A stretch of 35,025 nt of DNA. Origin: an uncultured Acidobacteriaceae bacterium (GTDB lineage Bacteria > Acidobacteriota > Terriglobia > Terriglobales > Acidobacteriaceae). The translations under genes and the position numbers were made by a program. The stretch lies in NCBI GenBank assembly GCA_903911925.1, contig CAIWFH010000196.1, positions 1 to 35,025 on the forward strand, in the 5' to 3' direction. Position 1 is the first letter of the stretch; every line of letters starts with the position of its first letter. A model generated the notes under the pieces. That model ran no database searches. It was not told the origin of the DNA and saw only the letters and a program-made list of their open reading frames with translations. This document shows positions 7,069 through 16,380 of the stretch, in pieces.

Positions 7069-10000
7069 ATGCGGTACTTTTCAAGGGAAGTGCTCGATAG
7101 ACCTTTCGCGCGTTACACGATGGCAGTGCTGGTTGTTGCTGCCGCGTTCCTGCTGCGCCAGCTTATGGTTCAGGGACTCGACCTTGAACTGCCAACCTAT
7201 ATAACGTTTTATCCCGCCATCATGATTGCTGCCATTCTCGCCGGTCTGGGGCCGGGATTGCTGGCTACCGCCCTGGTGGTGCTGGGAACTGACTATGTTC
7301 TTCTTCCACCATTTGGACATTTTGCTGTCGCGAGGGGTTCAGATGCCTTTGCCCTGGCCTTCTTTGCCGCCATGGGCGTGTTCATAAGCTTGCTTGCCGA
7401 ACGTTACCGCCGAAGCCAGCGGTCGATCTCGGCTTATGAACTGGAGCGGGCAAGGCGGCTTGACGAGGACAGGGTGCGCCAGGCGTCCGAGTTCAAGCAA
7501 CTGGCGCTTGACGCCGCGGAGCTGGGCACCTGGGAGTTCCGTCCGGAGTCGGGTGGCGTGACCGTTGATGCCAATTGCCGGAGGCTATTCGGCTTCCAGC
7601 CTGATGACGTCGACGCGCAGGCCGTTCTGGTCCAGCGCATTCATCCCGAAGACGCACCTAACGTAGATGCGGCGGTAATGACTGCGCTAACCGGCGCCAA
7701 CAACGGGCTGTGGGGCACGGAGCACCGGGTCATCTGGCCAGACGGCTCCGTTCATTGGTTGAAATCGCATGGCCGGGCATTTTTCGACGGCGAAGGCGAA
7801 AGCCGCCGGGCTGTTTGTCTCATCGGCTTGAGCATGAACATTACCGAGCGCAAGCGGGCCGAGGAAGAGTTGCGCAAAAGTGAACTCTTTTATCGCGGAC
7901 TATTCAACTCGATGGATGAGGGGTTCTGCATCATCCAGATGATCTTTGATCCGGAAGGGAAGCCCGCCGACTACCTGTTCCTGGAAACGAACGCGGCCTT
8001 TGAAAGGCAGACCGGGCTGCACGACGCAGCCGGCAAGCGGATGCGTGAACTTGCTCCATCGATTGAAGGGCATTGGTTCGAGACTTACGGCAAGGTTGCG
8101 GTCACCGGCGAGCCGGTGCATTTCTTCAACGAATCCGCTGCCCTTGGCCGCTATTTTGAAGCCAGCGCTTATCAGGTCGGCGAGCCGGAGCAGCATCACG
8201 TAGCGGTTGTATTCAGCGACATCACGGCTCGCGTGCAGGCGGACACTCACATTCGCCGGCTCAGCCGGACATATTCGGTTCTGAGCGATATCAACCAATG
8301 TATCGTTCGGGAGAAAGACACGCAGGCGATGCTTGAGGCCGCCTGCAAGATAGCCGTCGAGAAGGGCCAGTTCCGGATGGCGTGGGTGGGGATGGTGAAC
8401 CCCGAAACCCATGTTCTGGAGCCCGTCGCATGGAGCGGCGTGGTGGATGGTTATCTGGAACAGGTGAGGGTTGACCTCCGGAATCCGAACATTGTTGGAC
8501 CTGCGGAGCGGGCGTTCCACAATGGGGAACACTCAATTTGCAATGACATTGAACACGAACTATTCCGCCCGTGGAGAGAAGATGCGGTTCGGCACGGCTA
8601 TCGATCTCTGGCTGCGTTTCCACTCAGCACCGCAGGGGAGATCGTGGGCGTCTTTTGCCTGTATGCCGGCGAGTTGGGATTCTTCGATGCAGAAGAACTG
8701 AAGCTGCTGGACGAAATGGCGATGGACATTTCGTTTGCGCTGGAGGTGAACCGCGGCGAAGTGGAGAGGAGGAAGGCGGAAGAGCGGTTGCGTTGGCGGA
8801 CGGCGTTCTTCGAGGCGCAAGTGGAGTCTGCTTTGGATGGCGTTTTGGTCATCGACGGCCAGGGCTGGAAGATTCTGCAAAACCAGCGACTGAACGAGCT
8901 ATTCAAAATCCCCCGGCATGTATATGAAAACCCGGATGATGAGGTGCAACGTAAATTCGTTGCAGCCCTAGTAAAAGATCCCAGCGAATTTGACGAGAAG
9001 ATACAGTACCTGCAATCCCATCCGGAGGAAGTTAGCCGGGACGAGATTGAGTTGCTCGATGGGACAATTCTCGACAGGTATTCGGCGCCAGTCAGGGACA
9101 AGTCAGGTAATTACTACGGCAGAATCTGGACCTTCCACGACATTACCGAGCAGCGTCAACTTGAGAGTAACTTCCGCCAGGCGCAAAAGATGGAAGCCAT
9201 TGGCCAGTTGACCGGAGGCATCGCCCACGATTTCAATAACCTGCTGACGGTGATCATGGGCTGCTCTGAAGTTCTGGGCGAGGAAGTGAAAGAAAATCCG
9301 CGCCTGGGCAAGATGGCGGAGATGATGCTAGGCGCCGCCCAGCGGGGGGCGGAGTTGACGCATCGCATGCTGGCTTTTGCGCGCCGCCAGACGCTGGAGC
9401 CGCGGGCGGTAAATGTCAACGACCTGTTGATGGATATGGAGACTTTTCTGCGCCGCACTTTAAGCGCGGATGTTGCGCTGGATGTGATCCAGGGGTGCGT
9501 GGACTGCGAAGCGACCGTGGATCCGACCCAACTGGAGAGCGCAATTCTCAACCTGTGCGTGAATGCCCGGGACGCCATGCCGGGCGGGGGCACGCTGACC
9601 ATCGAGACGTGCAACTCTGTACTCGACGCCAACTATGCCGCGCAAAACCCTGAAGTCGTGCCGGGAGATTACCTTTTGGTTGCGGTGTCTGACACGGGGA
9701 CCGGAATCACCGCTGAAAACCTGGGACGCGTCTTCGATCCGTTTTTTACCACCAAGGGCGTGGGCAAGGGCACGGGCCTGGGCCTCAGCATGGTCTATGG
9801 CTTTGTTAAACAATCCAAGGGTCATATCAAGATTTATTCCGAGCCCGGCCATGGCACGTCCGTCAAGATTTACCTTCCCCGGGCTGACCAGAAGAGCGAA
9901 CCTTCTCAACAATCTCCAGCTCCGATTGGCGAACTTAGAGGCTCAGAGACTATTCTGCTGGCGGATGACAATGCCCATGTGCGTGAGTTTGCGAAAACGC

Positions 10001-10311
10001 AGTTGGAGTATCTGGGCTACCGGGTTTTTGAAGCAGGCAATGGCACTGACGCATTGCAGGTTCTGAGGGACGAAGCAAAGATCGACCTTCTGTTTACGGA
10101 TGTGGTTATGCCTGGAGGAATGAATGGCCGGGAACTGGCAACGGAGGCGTGCAAGCTTGCCCCGGGGTTGAAGGTGCTGTTTACGTCGGGCTATGCCGAG
10201 AACGCAATCGCTCACCAGGGGTTGCTGGACAAGGATGTACTGTTGTTGAACAAGCCCTATACGCGGCTCGAACTGGCGGGAAAAATCCGCAGTGTGCTGG
10301 ATAAAGTCTAG
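7069..10311 (+). CDS. Membrane hybrid sensor histidine kinase (DUF4118-like, PAS, PAS, GAF, PAS, HisKA, ATPase, REC)
   Basis: The 1080-residue protein starts with a KdpD-like membrane domain (about residues 12-112: several hydrophobic helices around PTYITFYPAIMIAAILAGLGPG). PAS domains follow (about 140-255 and 268-385, then about 585-695), with a GAF domain at about 400-560. The phosphoacceptor is His720 in GGIAHDFNNLL, the PAS-linked form of the H-box. ATPase boxes are NARDAMP, DTGTG and GKGTGLGLSMVYGF. The C-terminal receiver has an acidic pair at 966-967, phosphoacceptor Asp1011 in LLFTDVVMPGG, and KPY. Phosphate may pass from His720 to Asp1011 and on to the receiver-EAL protein encoded 25 bases downstream. 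No Shine-Dalgarno site is seen at ATG 7069. The signal is unknown. Confidence 0.9.
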   Translation: MRYFSREVLDRPFARYTMAVLVVAAAFLLRQLMVQGLDLELPTYITFYPAIMIAAILAGLGPGLLATALVVLGTDYVLLPPFGHFAVARGSDAFALAFFAAMGVFISLLAERYRRSQRSISAYELERARRLDEDRVRQASEFKQLALDAAELGTWEFRPESGGVTVDANCRRLFGFQPDDVDAQAVLVQRIHPEDAPNVDAAVMTALTGANNGLWGTEHRVIWPDGSVHWLKSHGRAFFDGEGESRRAVCLIGLSMNITERKRAEEELRKSELFYRGLFNSMDEGFCIIQMIFDPEGKPADYLFLETNAAFERQTGLHDAAGKRMRELAPSIEGHWFETYGKVAVTGEPVHFFNESAALGRYFEASAYQVGEPEQHHVAVVFSDITARVQADTHIRRLSRTYSVLSDINQCIVREKDTQAMLEAACKIAVEKGQFRMAWVGMVNPETHVLEPVAWSGVVDGYLEQVRVDLRNPNIVGPAERAFHNGEHSICNDIEHELFRPWREDAVRHGYRSLAAFPLSTAGEIVGVFCLYAGELGFFDAEELKLLDEMAMDISFALEVNRGEVERRKAEERLRWRTAFFEAQVESALDGVLVIDGQGWKILQNQRLNELFKIPRHVYENPDDEVQRKFVAALVKDPSEFDEKIQYLQSHPEEVSRDEIELLDGTILDRYSAPVRDKSGNYYGRIWTFHDITEQRQLESNFRQAQKMEAIGQLTGGIAHDFNNLLTVIMGCSEVLGEEVKENPRLGKMAEMMLGAAQRGAELTHRMLAFARRQTLEPRAVNVNDLLMDMETFLRRTLSADVALDVIQGCVDCEATVDPTQLESAILNLCVNARDAMPGGGTLTIETCNSVLDANYAAQNPEVVPGDYLLVAVSDTGTGITAENLGRVFDPFFTTKGVGKGTGLGLSMVYGFVKQSKGHIKIYSEPGHGTSVKIYLPRADQKSEPSQQSPAPIGELRGSETILLADDNAHVREFAKTQLEYLGYRVFEAGNGTDALQVLRDEAKIDLLFTDVVMPGGMNGRELATEACKLAPGLKVLFTSGYAENAIAHQGLLDKDVLLLNKPYTRLELAGKIRSVLDKV

Positions 10312-10336
10312 TCGCGACGGAAGAGCGAGGCAATTG

Positions 10337-11533
10337 ATGCCAGGCAGAAGCATTCTGGTTTTGGACGATGATCCGGCCGTCGGCCAGACCATCCAGTGGA
10401 TTGCGGAGAGCCTTGGGTTTCAGGCTGCCTTTGTGTCGCGCCCGGAGGATTTTTTCCGGCTGCTGGATGAGCTAAGCCCGGAATTCATCACCATCGACCT
10501 TGTGATGCCGGAACTCGACGGCGTTGAAATCATGCGCCTTCTGGCAGGGCGCAAATGCACATCGAAGATCATCATATCCAGCGGAATGGGCACCAGGGTG
10601 CTGGATGCGGCACAGCGCTCCGCATCGGAGCACGGTCTTGATATTGTCGGGGTCATCTCCAAGCCTATTTCGAAGGAGGCGCTGCACCTGCTGGTTGGGG
10701 ATGGCAGAGGCAGCATGCCGCCGGTTCCGGAGGAGGAGCCAAAGGCGGACGCGGACAACTTTGAAGTGGAGAAGTCGGGCTTGCAGGGCGCGCTGGATCG
10801 CCACGAATTTGAACTGGCCTATCAACCCAAGATCCAATGCAAGAGCGGTGCGCCGGCGGGTTTTGAAGCGTTGGCCAGGTGGCGGCATCCGGACAGAGGC
10901 ATCATCATGCCCGACCGCTTTATTCCGATTGCGGAAGAAACGGGGTTGATCGATGAATTGTCGGCCCAGGTTTTCGATCAAAGCCTGGAGTGGTTTAGCA
11001 ACGCTTTTCCTCTAGGCGAGCTCAAATTGTCATTGAATATCTCCGCGAAGAGCCTGGTTGATCTTCACCTGGTCGACAGCCTTTTTGACCTCTGCCGCAA
11101 ATATTACCTGGCCTCGGACCGCATTGTTCTGGAACTGACAGAGACCAGCGCGATGACCGATCCGATTCTCTCTCTCGATCTGATGACCAGGTTTCGTGTG
11201 AAGGGCTTCCAGTTATCCATTGACGACTTCGGCACGGGTTTTTCCTCGATGGTTCAGTTGGCAAGACTGCCATTTTCAGAGATCAAAGTCGATCGATCAT
11301 TTGTGATGAACGCGCGGCAATCGCAGGAGTCGCGCACGATTATTAAATCGGTTATCGACCTGGGGCACAGCCTTGGCCTGGTCACGACGGCAGAAGGTGT
11401 CGAGGACGCTGAAACGTTCGATTATCTGAATGGCCTGGGGTGCGATCTTGCCCAGGGGTATCTAATTGCCCGCCCCATGCCGGGCGAAACTGCGCGCAGC
11501 TGGACGGAACAAAGAATGGCGCCTTCGCATTGA
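10337..11533 (+). CDS. Response regulator with EAL cyclic-di-GMP phosphodiesterase output
   Basis: The 398-residue protein has an N-terminal receiver (DDD near residue 10, phosphoacceptor Asp54 in ITIDLVMP, KPI) and a C-terminal EAL domain (about 145-390). The EAL signature is FEALARWRHP with Glu177. Other expected residues are present: NISAKSL, ELTET, DDFGTGFSS, IKVDRSFV, AEGVED and QGYLIARP. It is therefore expected to cleave cyclic di-GMP to pGpG in a metal-dependent way. ATG 10337 is chosen because it follows a purine-rich site and begins exactly at the receiver; the frame extends 15 codons further up into the kinase gene. The 25-base gap to the hybrid kinase indicates one operon, so kinase activity probably controls the phosphodiesterase. 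Confidence 0.9.
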   Translation: MPGRSILVLDDDPAVGQTIQWIAESLGFQAAFVSRPEDFFRLLDELSPEFITIDLVMPELDGVEIMRLLAGRKCTSKIIISSGMGTRVLDAAQRSASEHGLDIVGVISKPISKEALHLLVGDGRGSMPPVPEEEPKADADNFEVEKSGLQGALDRHEFELAYQPKIQCKSGAPAGFEALARWRHPDRGIIMPDRFIPIAEETGLIDELSAQVFDQSLEWFSNAFPLGELKLSLNISAKSLVDLHLVDSLFDLCRKYYLASDRIVLELTETSAMTDPILSLDLMTRFRVKGFQLSIDDFGTGFSSMVQLARLPFSEIKVDRSFVMNARQSQESRTIIKSVIDLGHSLGLVTTAEGVEDAETFDYLNGLGCDLAQGYLIARPMPGETARSWTEQRMAPSH

Positions 11534-11674
11534 CCGACGTGGCCTTCTGGCCACTGTTCAAAATATTGAACAAATCCTGAAGAAAATTGCATTCAATGGC
11601 GAACCATGGGCCAATCTGGGATGATGGTGCGATCATTCAGAAACATGCGCACGCTGCTTCGCGAAAGGCTTCCG

Positions 11675-13909
11675 ATGAACCGCAGAGAATTTGCGAAACT
11701 CAGCCTTGCCGGTGCCGGGCTTGCATTGTACGGCCGCTCTGCCTTGGCAGCGAAGATGCCGGCGGTAGCATTCACCCGGCATCACTTTGAAATCGACGGC
11801 AAGCCGGCTTACCTGTATTCGGGGGAGTTCGATTACTTTCGCGTACCCAAGGCCGACTGGCGCCGCCGCATGCAGTTATTTAAAGACGCTGGCGGTAACT
11901 GCCTGGCCACTTACATTCCGTGGCTTATTCACGAACCGGTGGAAGGCAAGTTTGTGTTTGGCGGCGAGGATGGGGTTCACGACTTCGAGGGCTTTGTGCA
12001 GACTGCCGCGGAGATGGGTCTGTATGTGATTGCGCGACCGGGTCCATATCAATACAGCGAACTTCACTACAACGGCCTGCCGGGTTGGTTGTGCACAAAT
12101 TATCCGGAATTGCAGTCGGTGGATATCAAGGGGAAAGCCATCATGGCCGGGTCCGTGTCTTATATCCACCCGCTGTTTCTTGAGAAGGCGCATCGCTGGT
12201 TCCGGCAGATATGCCCACTTATCGCGAAGTACACGGTAAGCAAGGGCGGACCGATTGCATTTACTCAGCTTGACAATGAGTTGGCCGGAATTCATATCTG
12301 GTTCGGGTCGCTGGATTACAACCCCGACTCCATGGGCTTTGGCAAGCAAGACGGCCGTTATCCAAGTTACTTGAAGGCCAGTTACGGAGATATAACAGAG
12401 TTAAATAAAATGTATGGGACGAGTTATACGGACTTTGCCGCCGTAAAGCCCATCGCGATGCCGGGAACCGGAACGGTCATCGACGTCCGGCGGCAGAAGG
12501 ACTATTTCGAGTTCTATCTCTCCACGGTTGGTGAATACGGCGCCACCCTGGCCGGGTGGATGCGTGAGATGGGTATTGACACGCCCTTGATTCACAACTC
12601 TGGCGGGCCCAAGATGGTTGCGCTTTACATGGACCTGGTGAAGAAGGTTGGACCTGGTTTCATGCTGGGTTCTGACCACTACTACAACCTTGACCAGAAC
12701 TGGGCGCAGAACAATCCCACCCCGCAATCGGCAATTGACGCGTTCTGCTCGCTTGAGGCGCTGCGGCTGATGGGGTTTCCCCCAACGGTGTGGGAGATGT
12801 GTTCGGGCAGCGCGTCGGACTGGCCGCCGCCAACGGCGGAAGACTCAAAGACCTGGTACCGCACCAACCTGGCTCTGGGCATGAAGGGCTGCAACTACTA
12901 CATCTTCACCGGCGGCCCGAATCCGCCGGGAACCGGGCAGACAACGGACATCTACGATTACATCGCGCCCATCGGCGTCAAAAACGAGATTCGTCCGCTG
13001 TACGAAGTGCAGAAGGAGTTGGGTCTCTTCCTCAAGGAGCGGCCATGGCTGGAAGACGCTGAGCGCGAATATGATTGCCGCTTCCTCTTCGACTTCAACA
13101 TGGCACGCGCCGATAACTACTGGAAGGGCAAGTCGGCGTTTCAATTTTCAGCAGGAGACGCATGGGAGTTTTTCCGCAAGGGGGCGCTGACTTCAGGATT
13201 GTGCGCCAGCCTGTCTCCAGCCTTTTGCAATCTTGATTCGGACGAATGGGTTGAAGACAAGACAACGCCGGTGATTGCGGTTTGCTCGTCGAGCATGTCA
13301 GCCGCCGGGCAACAGCGGATTGTGCGCTTCCTCAAGAGCGGCGGGCGGGTGCTGCTTGCCCCGGTTCTTCCCGCGTATGACGAGAATCTGCGGCCGTGCA
13401 CCATCTTGTCCGATTTTCTTGAGAGCCCGGTGATCGAAGAAAACCCCGGGACTTTTCCGCGCATTTCAATAGCCGGGGTTATCAACGTCCTGCAGAACGG
13501 CGCCAGCTTCATTACAAAGACGCCTCCCAAGGGAGCAGAAGTACTTGGCGTGGACGAAATCTCCGGCCACGCTATTGAGTGGTCGTTGAAAACCGGTGGT
13601 GGAGGCGAGGCAATTTTTCTGGGATTCCGGTGGGTCCATGCCATGCGAGAGCACAACCGCATGATGACGGCACTGCTCAGCAAGTGGGCCGGGCCGCTGA
13701 AAGTGGTTTCAAGTAACCCAAACCTGTGGACTTCGTTGCGCAGTTGGCAGGGCAACTCTCTTCTCTTTGTGATGAACCTTTGGTCCGCGCCGATGGAGGG
13801 CGAGATACTTTGCCGTCCGGCAGGCAAGCAAGCGGTGAACCTGGGCCGGCAGACGCTGGAGCCGATGTCGGTGAAGTTCTGGGATTTGTCGAAAGGCATG
13901 CATTCTTAG
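11675..13909 (+). CDS. Tat-exported glycoside hydrolase of the GH35 (beta-galactosidase) type
   Basis: The 744-residue protein begins with a twin-arginine signal, MNRREFAKLSLAG, then a hydrophobic stretch and SALA for cleavage. The following domain matches the GH35 barrel: HHFEIDGKPAYLYSGEFDYFRVP, then DAGGNCLATYIPWLIHEP, then YVIARPGPYQYSEL. The acid/base is probably Glu202 in GGPIAFTQLDNELAG, where most members have VENEYG. Glu374 in PTVWEMCSG may be the nucleophile. The C-terminal ~300 residues include sheet-rich and glutamine-amidotransferase-like stretches. ATG 11675 gives the signal at the very N-terminus with AAAGG upstream. It probably releases terminal galactose or a related sugar from plant or microbial polymers outside the inner membrane. 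The altered active-site motif leaves the substrate open. Confidence 0.8.
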   Translation: MNRREFAKLSLAGAGLALYGRSALAAKMPAVAFTRHHFEIDGKPAYLYSGEFDYFRVPKADWRRRMQLFKDAGGNCLATYIPWLIHEPVEGKFVFGGEDGVHDFEGFVQTAAEMGLYVIARPGPYQYSELHYNGLPGWLCTNYPELQSVDIKGKAIMAGSVSYIHPLFLEKAHRWFRQICPLIAKYTVSKGGPIAFTQLDNELAGIHIWFGSLDYNPDSMGFGKQDGRYPSYLKASYGDITELNKMYGTSYTDFAAVKPIAMPGTGTVIDVRRQKDYFEFYLSTVGEYGATLAGWMREMGIDTPLIHNSGGPKMVALYMDLVKKVGPGFMLGSDHYYNLDQNWAQNNPTPQSAIDAFCSLEALRLMGFPPTVWEMCSGSASDWPPPTAEDSKTWYRTNLALGMKGCNYYIFTGGPNPPGTGQTTDIYDYIAPIGVKNEIRPLYEVQKELGLFLKERPWLEDAEREYDCRFLFDFNMARADNYWKGKSAFQFSAGDAWEFFRKGALTSGLCASLSPAFCNLDSDEWVEDKTTPVIAVCSSSMSAAGQQRIVRFLKSGGRVLLAPVLPAYDENLRPCTILSDFLESPVIEENPGTFPRISIAGVINVLQNGASFITKTPPKGAEVLGVDEISGHAIEWSLKTGGGGEAIFLGFRWVHAMREHNRMMTALLSKWAGPLKVVSSNPNLWTSLRSWQGNSLLFVMNLWSAPMEGEILCRPAGKQAVNLGRQTLEPMSVKFWDLSKGMHS

Positions 13910-14022
13910 CTGTGGAAGCGCGGTTTGCGCCCGGTGCTGGCGCGGGCGCATCGGTATGTGATTGAATCAAATATATGAGCGGTCCGGAGGTCCCCTGGAC
14001 TTCCCCGCCAGGAGATCGAAAA

Positions 14023-14301
14023 ATGGCAAATTTACTTCTTCCCCCCGAAGAGCGCAATCTTACCCCCGACCAAGTGGAGGCGCTGGACAAGCGGCGCGAC
14101 CTGGGACACACCCTGCTGGTGATTGCCGGGCAGTTTACGGTCATCGCGACCATTTTGTTGCTGTGGGTTGGTCAGGACCTTACCTACTCGCCCGGCTGGG
14201 CGCACCCGATCGCCTATTATTTTGCGTTGGCCCTGGTGCTGATCGTCGTTCTTGGCGTTACGGGCATCGTTTTGCGCAAGGGAACGCCGCGGATCGACTG
14301 A
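14023..14301 (+). CDS. Small two-helix membrane protein, function unknown
   Basis: The 92-residue product has a hydrophilic N-terminal segment (PPEERNLTPDQVEALDKRRD) and two membrane helices, about residues 28-48 (TLLVIAGQFTVIATILLLW) and 62-86 (YYFALALVLIVVLGVTGIV), with a basic tail. ATG 14023 is chosen over an upstream in-frame ATG at 13975 because AGGAG stands eight bases before it. It lies 114 bases after the GH35 gene and 52 before the DUF1906-like gene, all in one direction. I do not recognise the family. Confidence 0.7.
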   Translation: MANLLLPPEERNLTPDQVEALDKRRDLGHTLLVIAGQFTVIATILLLWVGQDLTYSPGWAHPIAYYFALALVLIVVLGVTGIVLRKGTPRID

Positions 14302-14353
14302 CGCAGCGGAAAGCAACCTACCTGGCAGTTTTCAATAGTTAGAGGAGGCACCA

Positions 14354-15121
14354 ATGGCAAGCGGTTTGCCCGGAGCGGATAGCGCAGCCCCTGTTACCAG
14401 CCAGCTTGGCGGGCAGGGCCTGATTGACCTGGCAAGAAGCCACTTTCGCGCTGTCCCTGCATTCTGGGGCCGATACTTTTCGAGTCCCACGTCCAAAGGC
14501 AGCGTGGAGTACCACCATGCTCTTGAAGGCGCGGCGCTCAACGCCTCCGGGATTCGAGTGTTGCCCGTGGCGCGGCAAACGCTCCGCGTCAACGGCACCT
14601 CAGAGGATGGCGCGGCGGACGCGGCAGGCAACGCGGCGGATTTTCTGGCCAGCTTTGGGGTCGACTACCTGGTGACCCAGGGCAACGTCTTTTACATCTT
14701 CCTTGACGTTGAAGGCCAGCCAAGCCTGTCTGCCGACTACTATACCGGCTGGGCGCAGGCGCTTGCTGCCGCCAGCAGCACCGCCACCGGGGGTAGGCTG
14801 ACATTGCGGCCTTGCATCTATGCCGAGCCAAAGGACGCGGCGACCTGGGTGGCGCTAAGGCAGGCCATGGCCGATGGCGCCGACTGTGGCGGCGCATGGG
14901 TGGCCCGGTATCTGAACGATGGCTGCACCCGCTTCCCGGACTGGAACGATGCGTTTGTCACGCCGGCCGGCGGAGCACCCTGTCCGATCCTGATTTGGCA
15001 GTATGCCGGCAACTGTTACGGCAACGGCGGCATCGACTGCTCGCAGACCAACCCGGCGCTCGATGCCAATGACGAGCTTTTGCGGTTCCTGGTGCTGCCG
15101 CCTGAGTCCTCGGGCGCTTGA
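14354..15121 (+). CDS. DUF1906-like (Rv2525c-type) glycoside-hydrolase-like protein
   Basis: The 255-residue protein starts at ATG 14354 behind a strong GAGGAGG. The pattern FRAVPAFWGRYF, then GIRVLPVARQ, then NVFYIFLDVEGQ, then LRPCIYAEP and ILIWQYAGNCYGNGGIDCS suggests the TIM-barrel of the DUF1906 family. Those proteins resemble glycoside hydrolases or lysozymes. The acidic residues in DVEG and the QYAG...DCS end are in the expected order for such barrels. No signal peptide is visible, so secretion by the usual routes is doubtful. The family call comes from motif order only. The substrate is unknown; a cell-wall polysaccharide is a common suggestion for relatives. Confidence 0.5.
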   Translation: MASGLPGADSAAPVTSQLGGQGLIDLARSHFRAVPAFWGRYFSSPTSKGSVEYHHALEGAALNASGIRVLPVARQTLRVNGTSEDGAADAAGNAADFLASFGVDYLVTQGNVFYIFLDVEGQPSLSADYYTGWAQALAAASSTATGGRLTLRPCIYAEPKDAATWVALRQAMADGADCGGAWVARYLNDGCTRFPDWNDAFVTPAGGAPCPILIWQYAGNCYGNGGIDCSQTNPALDANDELLRFLVLPPESSGA

Positions 15122-15173
15122 GCCGCGCGGTCAATGCAATTCCGCAGGAAACGGTATAGCCTTTGAATTGTCG

Positions 15174-16208
15174 ATGAATCCTCTTCCCCTCACGACGTTC
15201 CCGGTATCCGCTGCTCCGCGCCTGACTGACAGCCACGGGCGGGTAATCCACGACCTGCGCGTTTCAATCACGGACCGCTGCAATTACAAGTGCGTCTACT
15301 GCCGGGATGGGGAGAGCGGCTCGCAATATCCGGAGCTCGGCATCGACGAATATCTGCGCCTGATAAGAGCTTTTGTGAGCCTGGGCATCACCAAGGTCAG
15401 GCTCACCGGCGGGGAACCATTGCTGCGCCGCGGCTTGCTCGAATTAGTGCAGGAACTGGCCAGCATGCAAACGCTCGAGGGCCGGCAACTGGACCTGGCT
15501 CTCACCACCAACGGTCACCTTCTCGACAAGCTCGCAGCGCCTCTCAAGGCCGCCGGGCTGAACCGGGTCACAGTCAGCATGGATGCAGTCGATCCAGAGA
15601 CCTTTGAGCGCATCACGCGGGTTCCGGGCAGCTTCAAGGCGGTGCTTGGCGGAGTTCGCGCCGCGCTGGCCGCCGGGTTGACGCCGCTCAACATCAACTG
15701 CGTACTGCTGCGCGGATTCAACGACAGCCAGATTGAGGGCTTTGCCCGCTTTGCTCGCGAAGAGGGCGTCGTTGTGCGGTTCATCGAGTTCATGCCCCTT
15801 GAAGAGGGTCGCCTCTGGTCGCCGGAAATTGTGGTGCCCCTGGCCGAGATTATTGAGCGCATCGATCGAGTTCTGCCGCTGGTTGAACTGCCGGCGCGCG
15901 ACGCCGGAGAGACGGCGCGGCGCTACGGCTTTGCCGATGGCGTGGGAGAGATCGGCATTATCGCTCCGGTCAGCCAGGCATTTTGTGGGGCCTGCAGCCG
16001 GGTGCGGCTCACTTCAGACGGCAAGATCCGCACCTGCCTTTTCAGCCAGGTGGAACACGACCTCTACGGGAGGCTGCGTGCCGGCGCCGGCGACGCGGAA
16101 CTGCGGGCCTATATTGCGCACACGGTTCAAGGCAAGGAAGCGCGCCACCACATTGGCGAGCCGGGTTTCCTCAAGCCATCGCGGTCTATGGTGCATATCG
16201 GCGGCTAG
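15174..16208 (+). CDS. moaA: GTP 3',8-cyclase MoaA (molybdenum cofactor step 1)
   Basis: This radical-SAM enzyme acts with MoaC to convert GTP to cyclic pyranopterin monophosphate. The SAM-binding cluster motif CNYKCVYC has cysteines 36, 40 and 43. LTGGEPLLRRG is the SAM motif, and TTNGHLL and NRVTVSMDA follow. The second cluster is CGACSRVRLTSDGK...C near residue 274. The C-terminus ends in IGG, matching the Gly-Gly tail that inserts in the active site. Length (344 residues) is normal. ATG 15174 begins just before the family's N-terminal segment; no clear ribosome site precedes it. No other moa gene is in the window, so the pathway is completed elsewhere. Confidence 0.95.
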   Translation: MNPLPLTTFPVSAAPRLTDSHGRVIHDLRVSITDRCNYKCVYCRDGESGSQYPELGIDEYLRLIRAFVSLGITKVRLTGGEPLLRRGLLELVQELASMQTLEGRQLDLALTTNGHLLDKLAAPLKAAGLNRVTVSMDAVDPETFERITRVPGSFKAVLGGVRAALAAGLTPLNINCVLLRGFNDSQIEGFARFAREEGVVVRFIEFMPLEEGRLWSPEIVVPLAEIIERIDRVLPLVELPARDAGETARRYGFADGVGEIGIIAPVSQAFCGACSRVRLTSDGKIRTCLFSQVEHDLYGRLRAGAGDAELRAYIAHTVQGKEARHHIGEPGFLKPSRSMVHIGG

Positions 16209-16380
16209 CCAATTCGCGGTTGCCGCGCCGGTCGATAGGGTTTTCAGCCTTCAATAGAGGTCAAATTTATCAGGCAGATGCAATCAGCTTGATTCGATTC
16301 GATTCAAGTTGCGACGGGCCGGCCGGCAACAGCGCCGGATGTGTAAGAATGTTTACTCTAATCCAACTAACGGCCTGTGC

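Noticed and set aside
16295..16312. GATTC triple repeat before the diguanylate cyclase as a phase-variable tract
   Set aside because: Only three five-base units, upstream of the chosen start and not in a clear promoter spacer; too short to claim.
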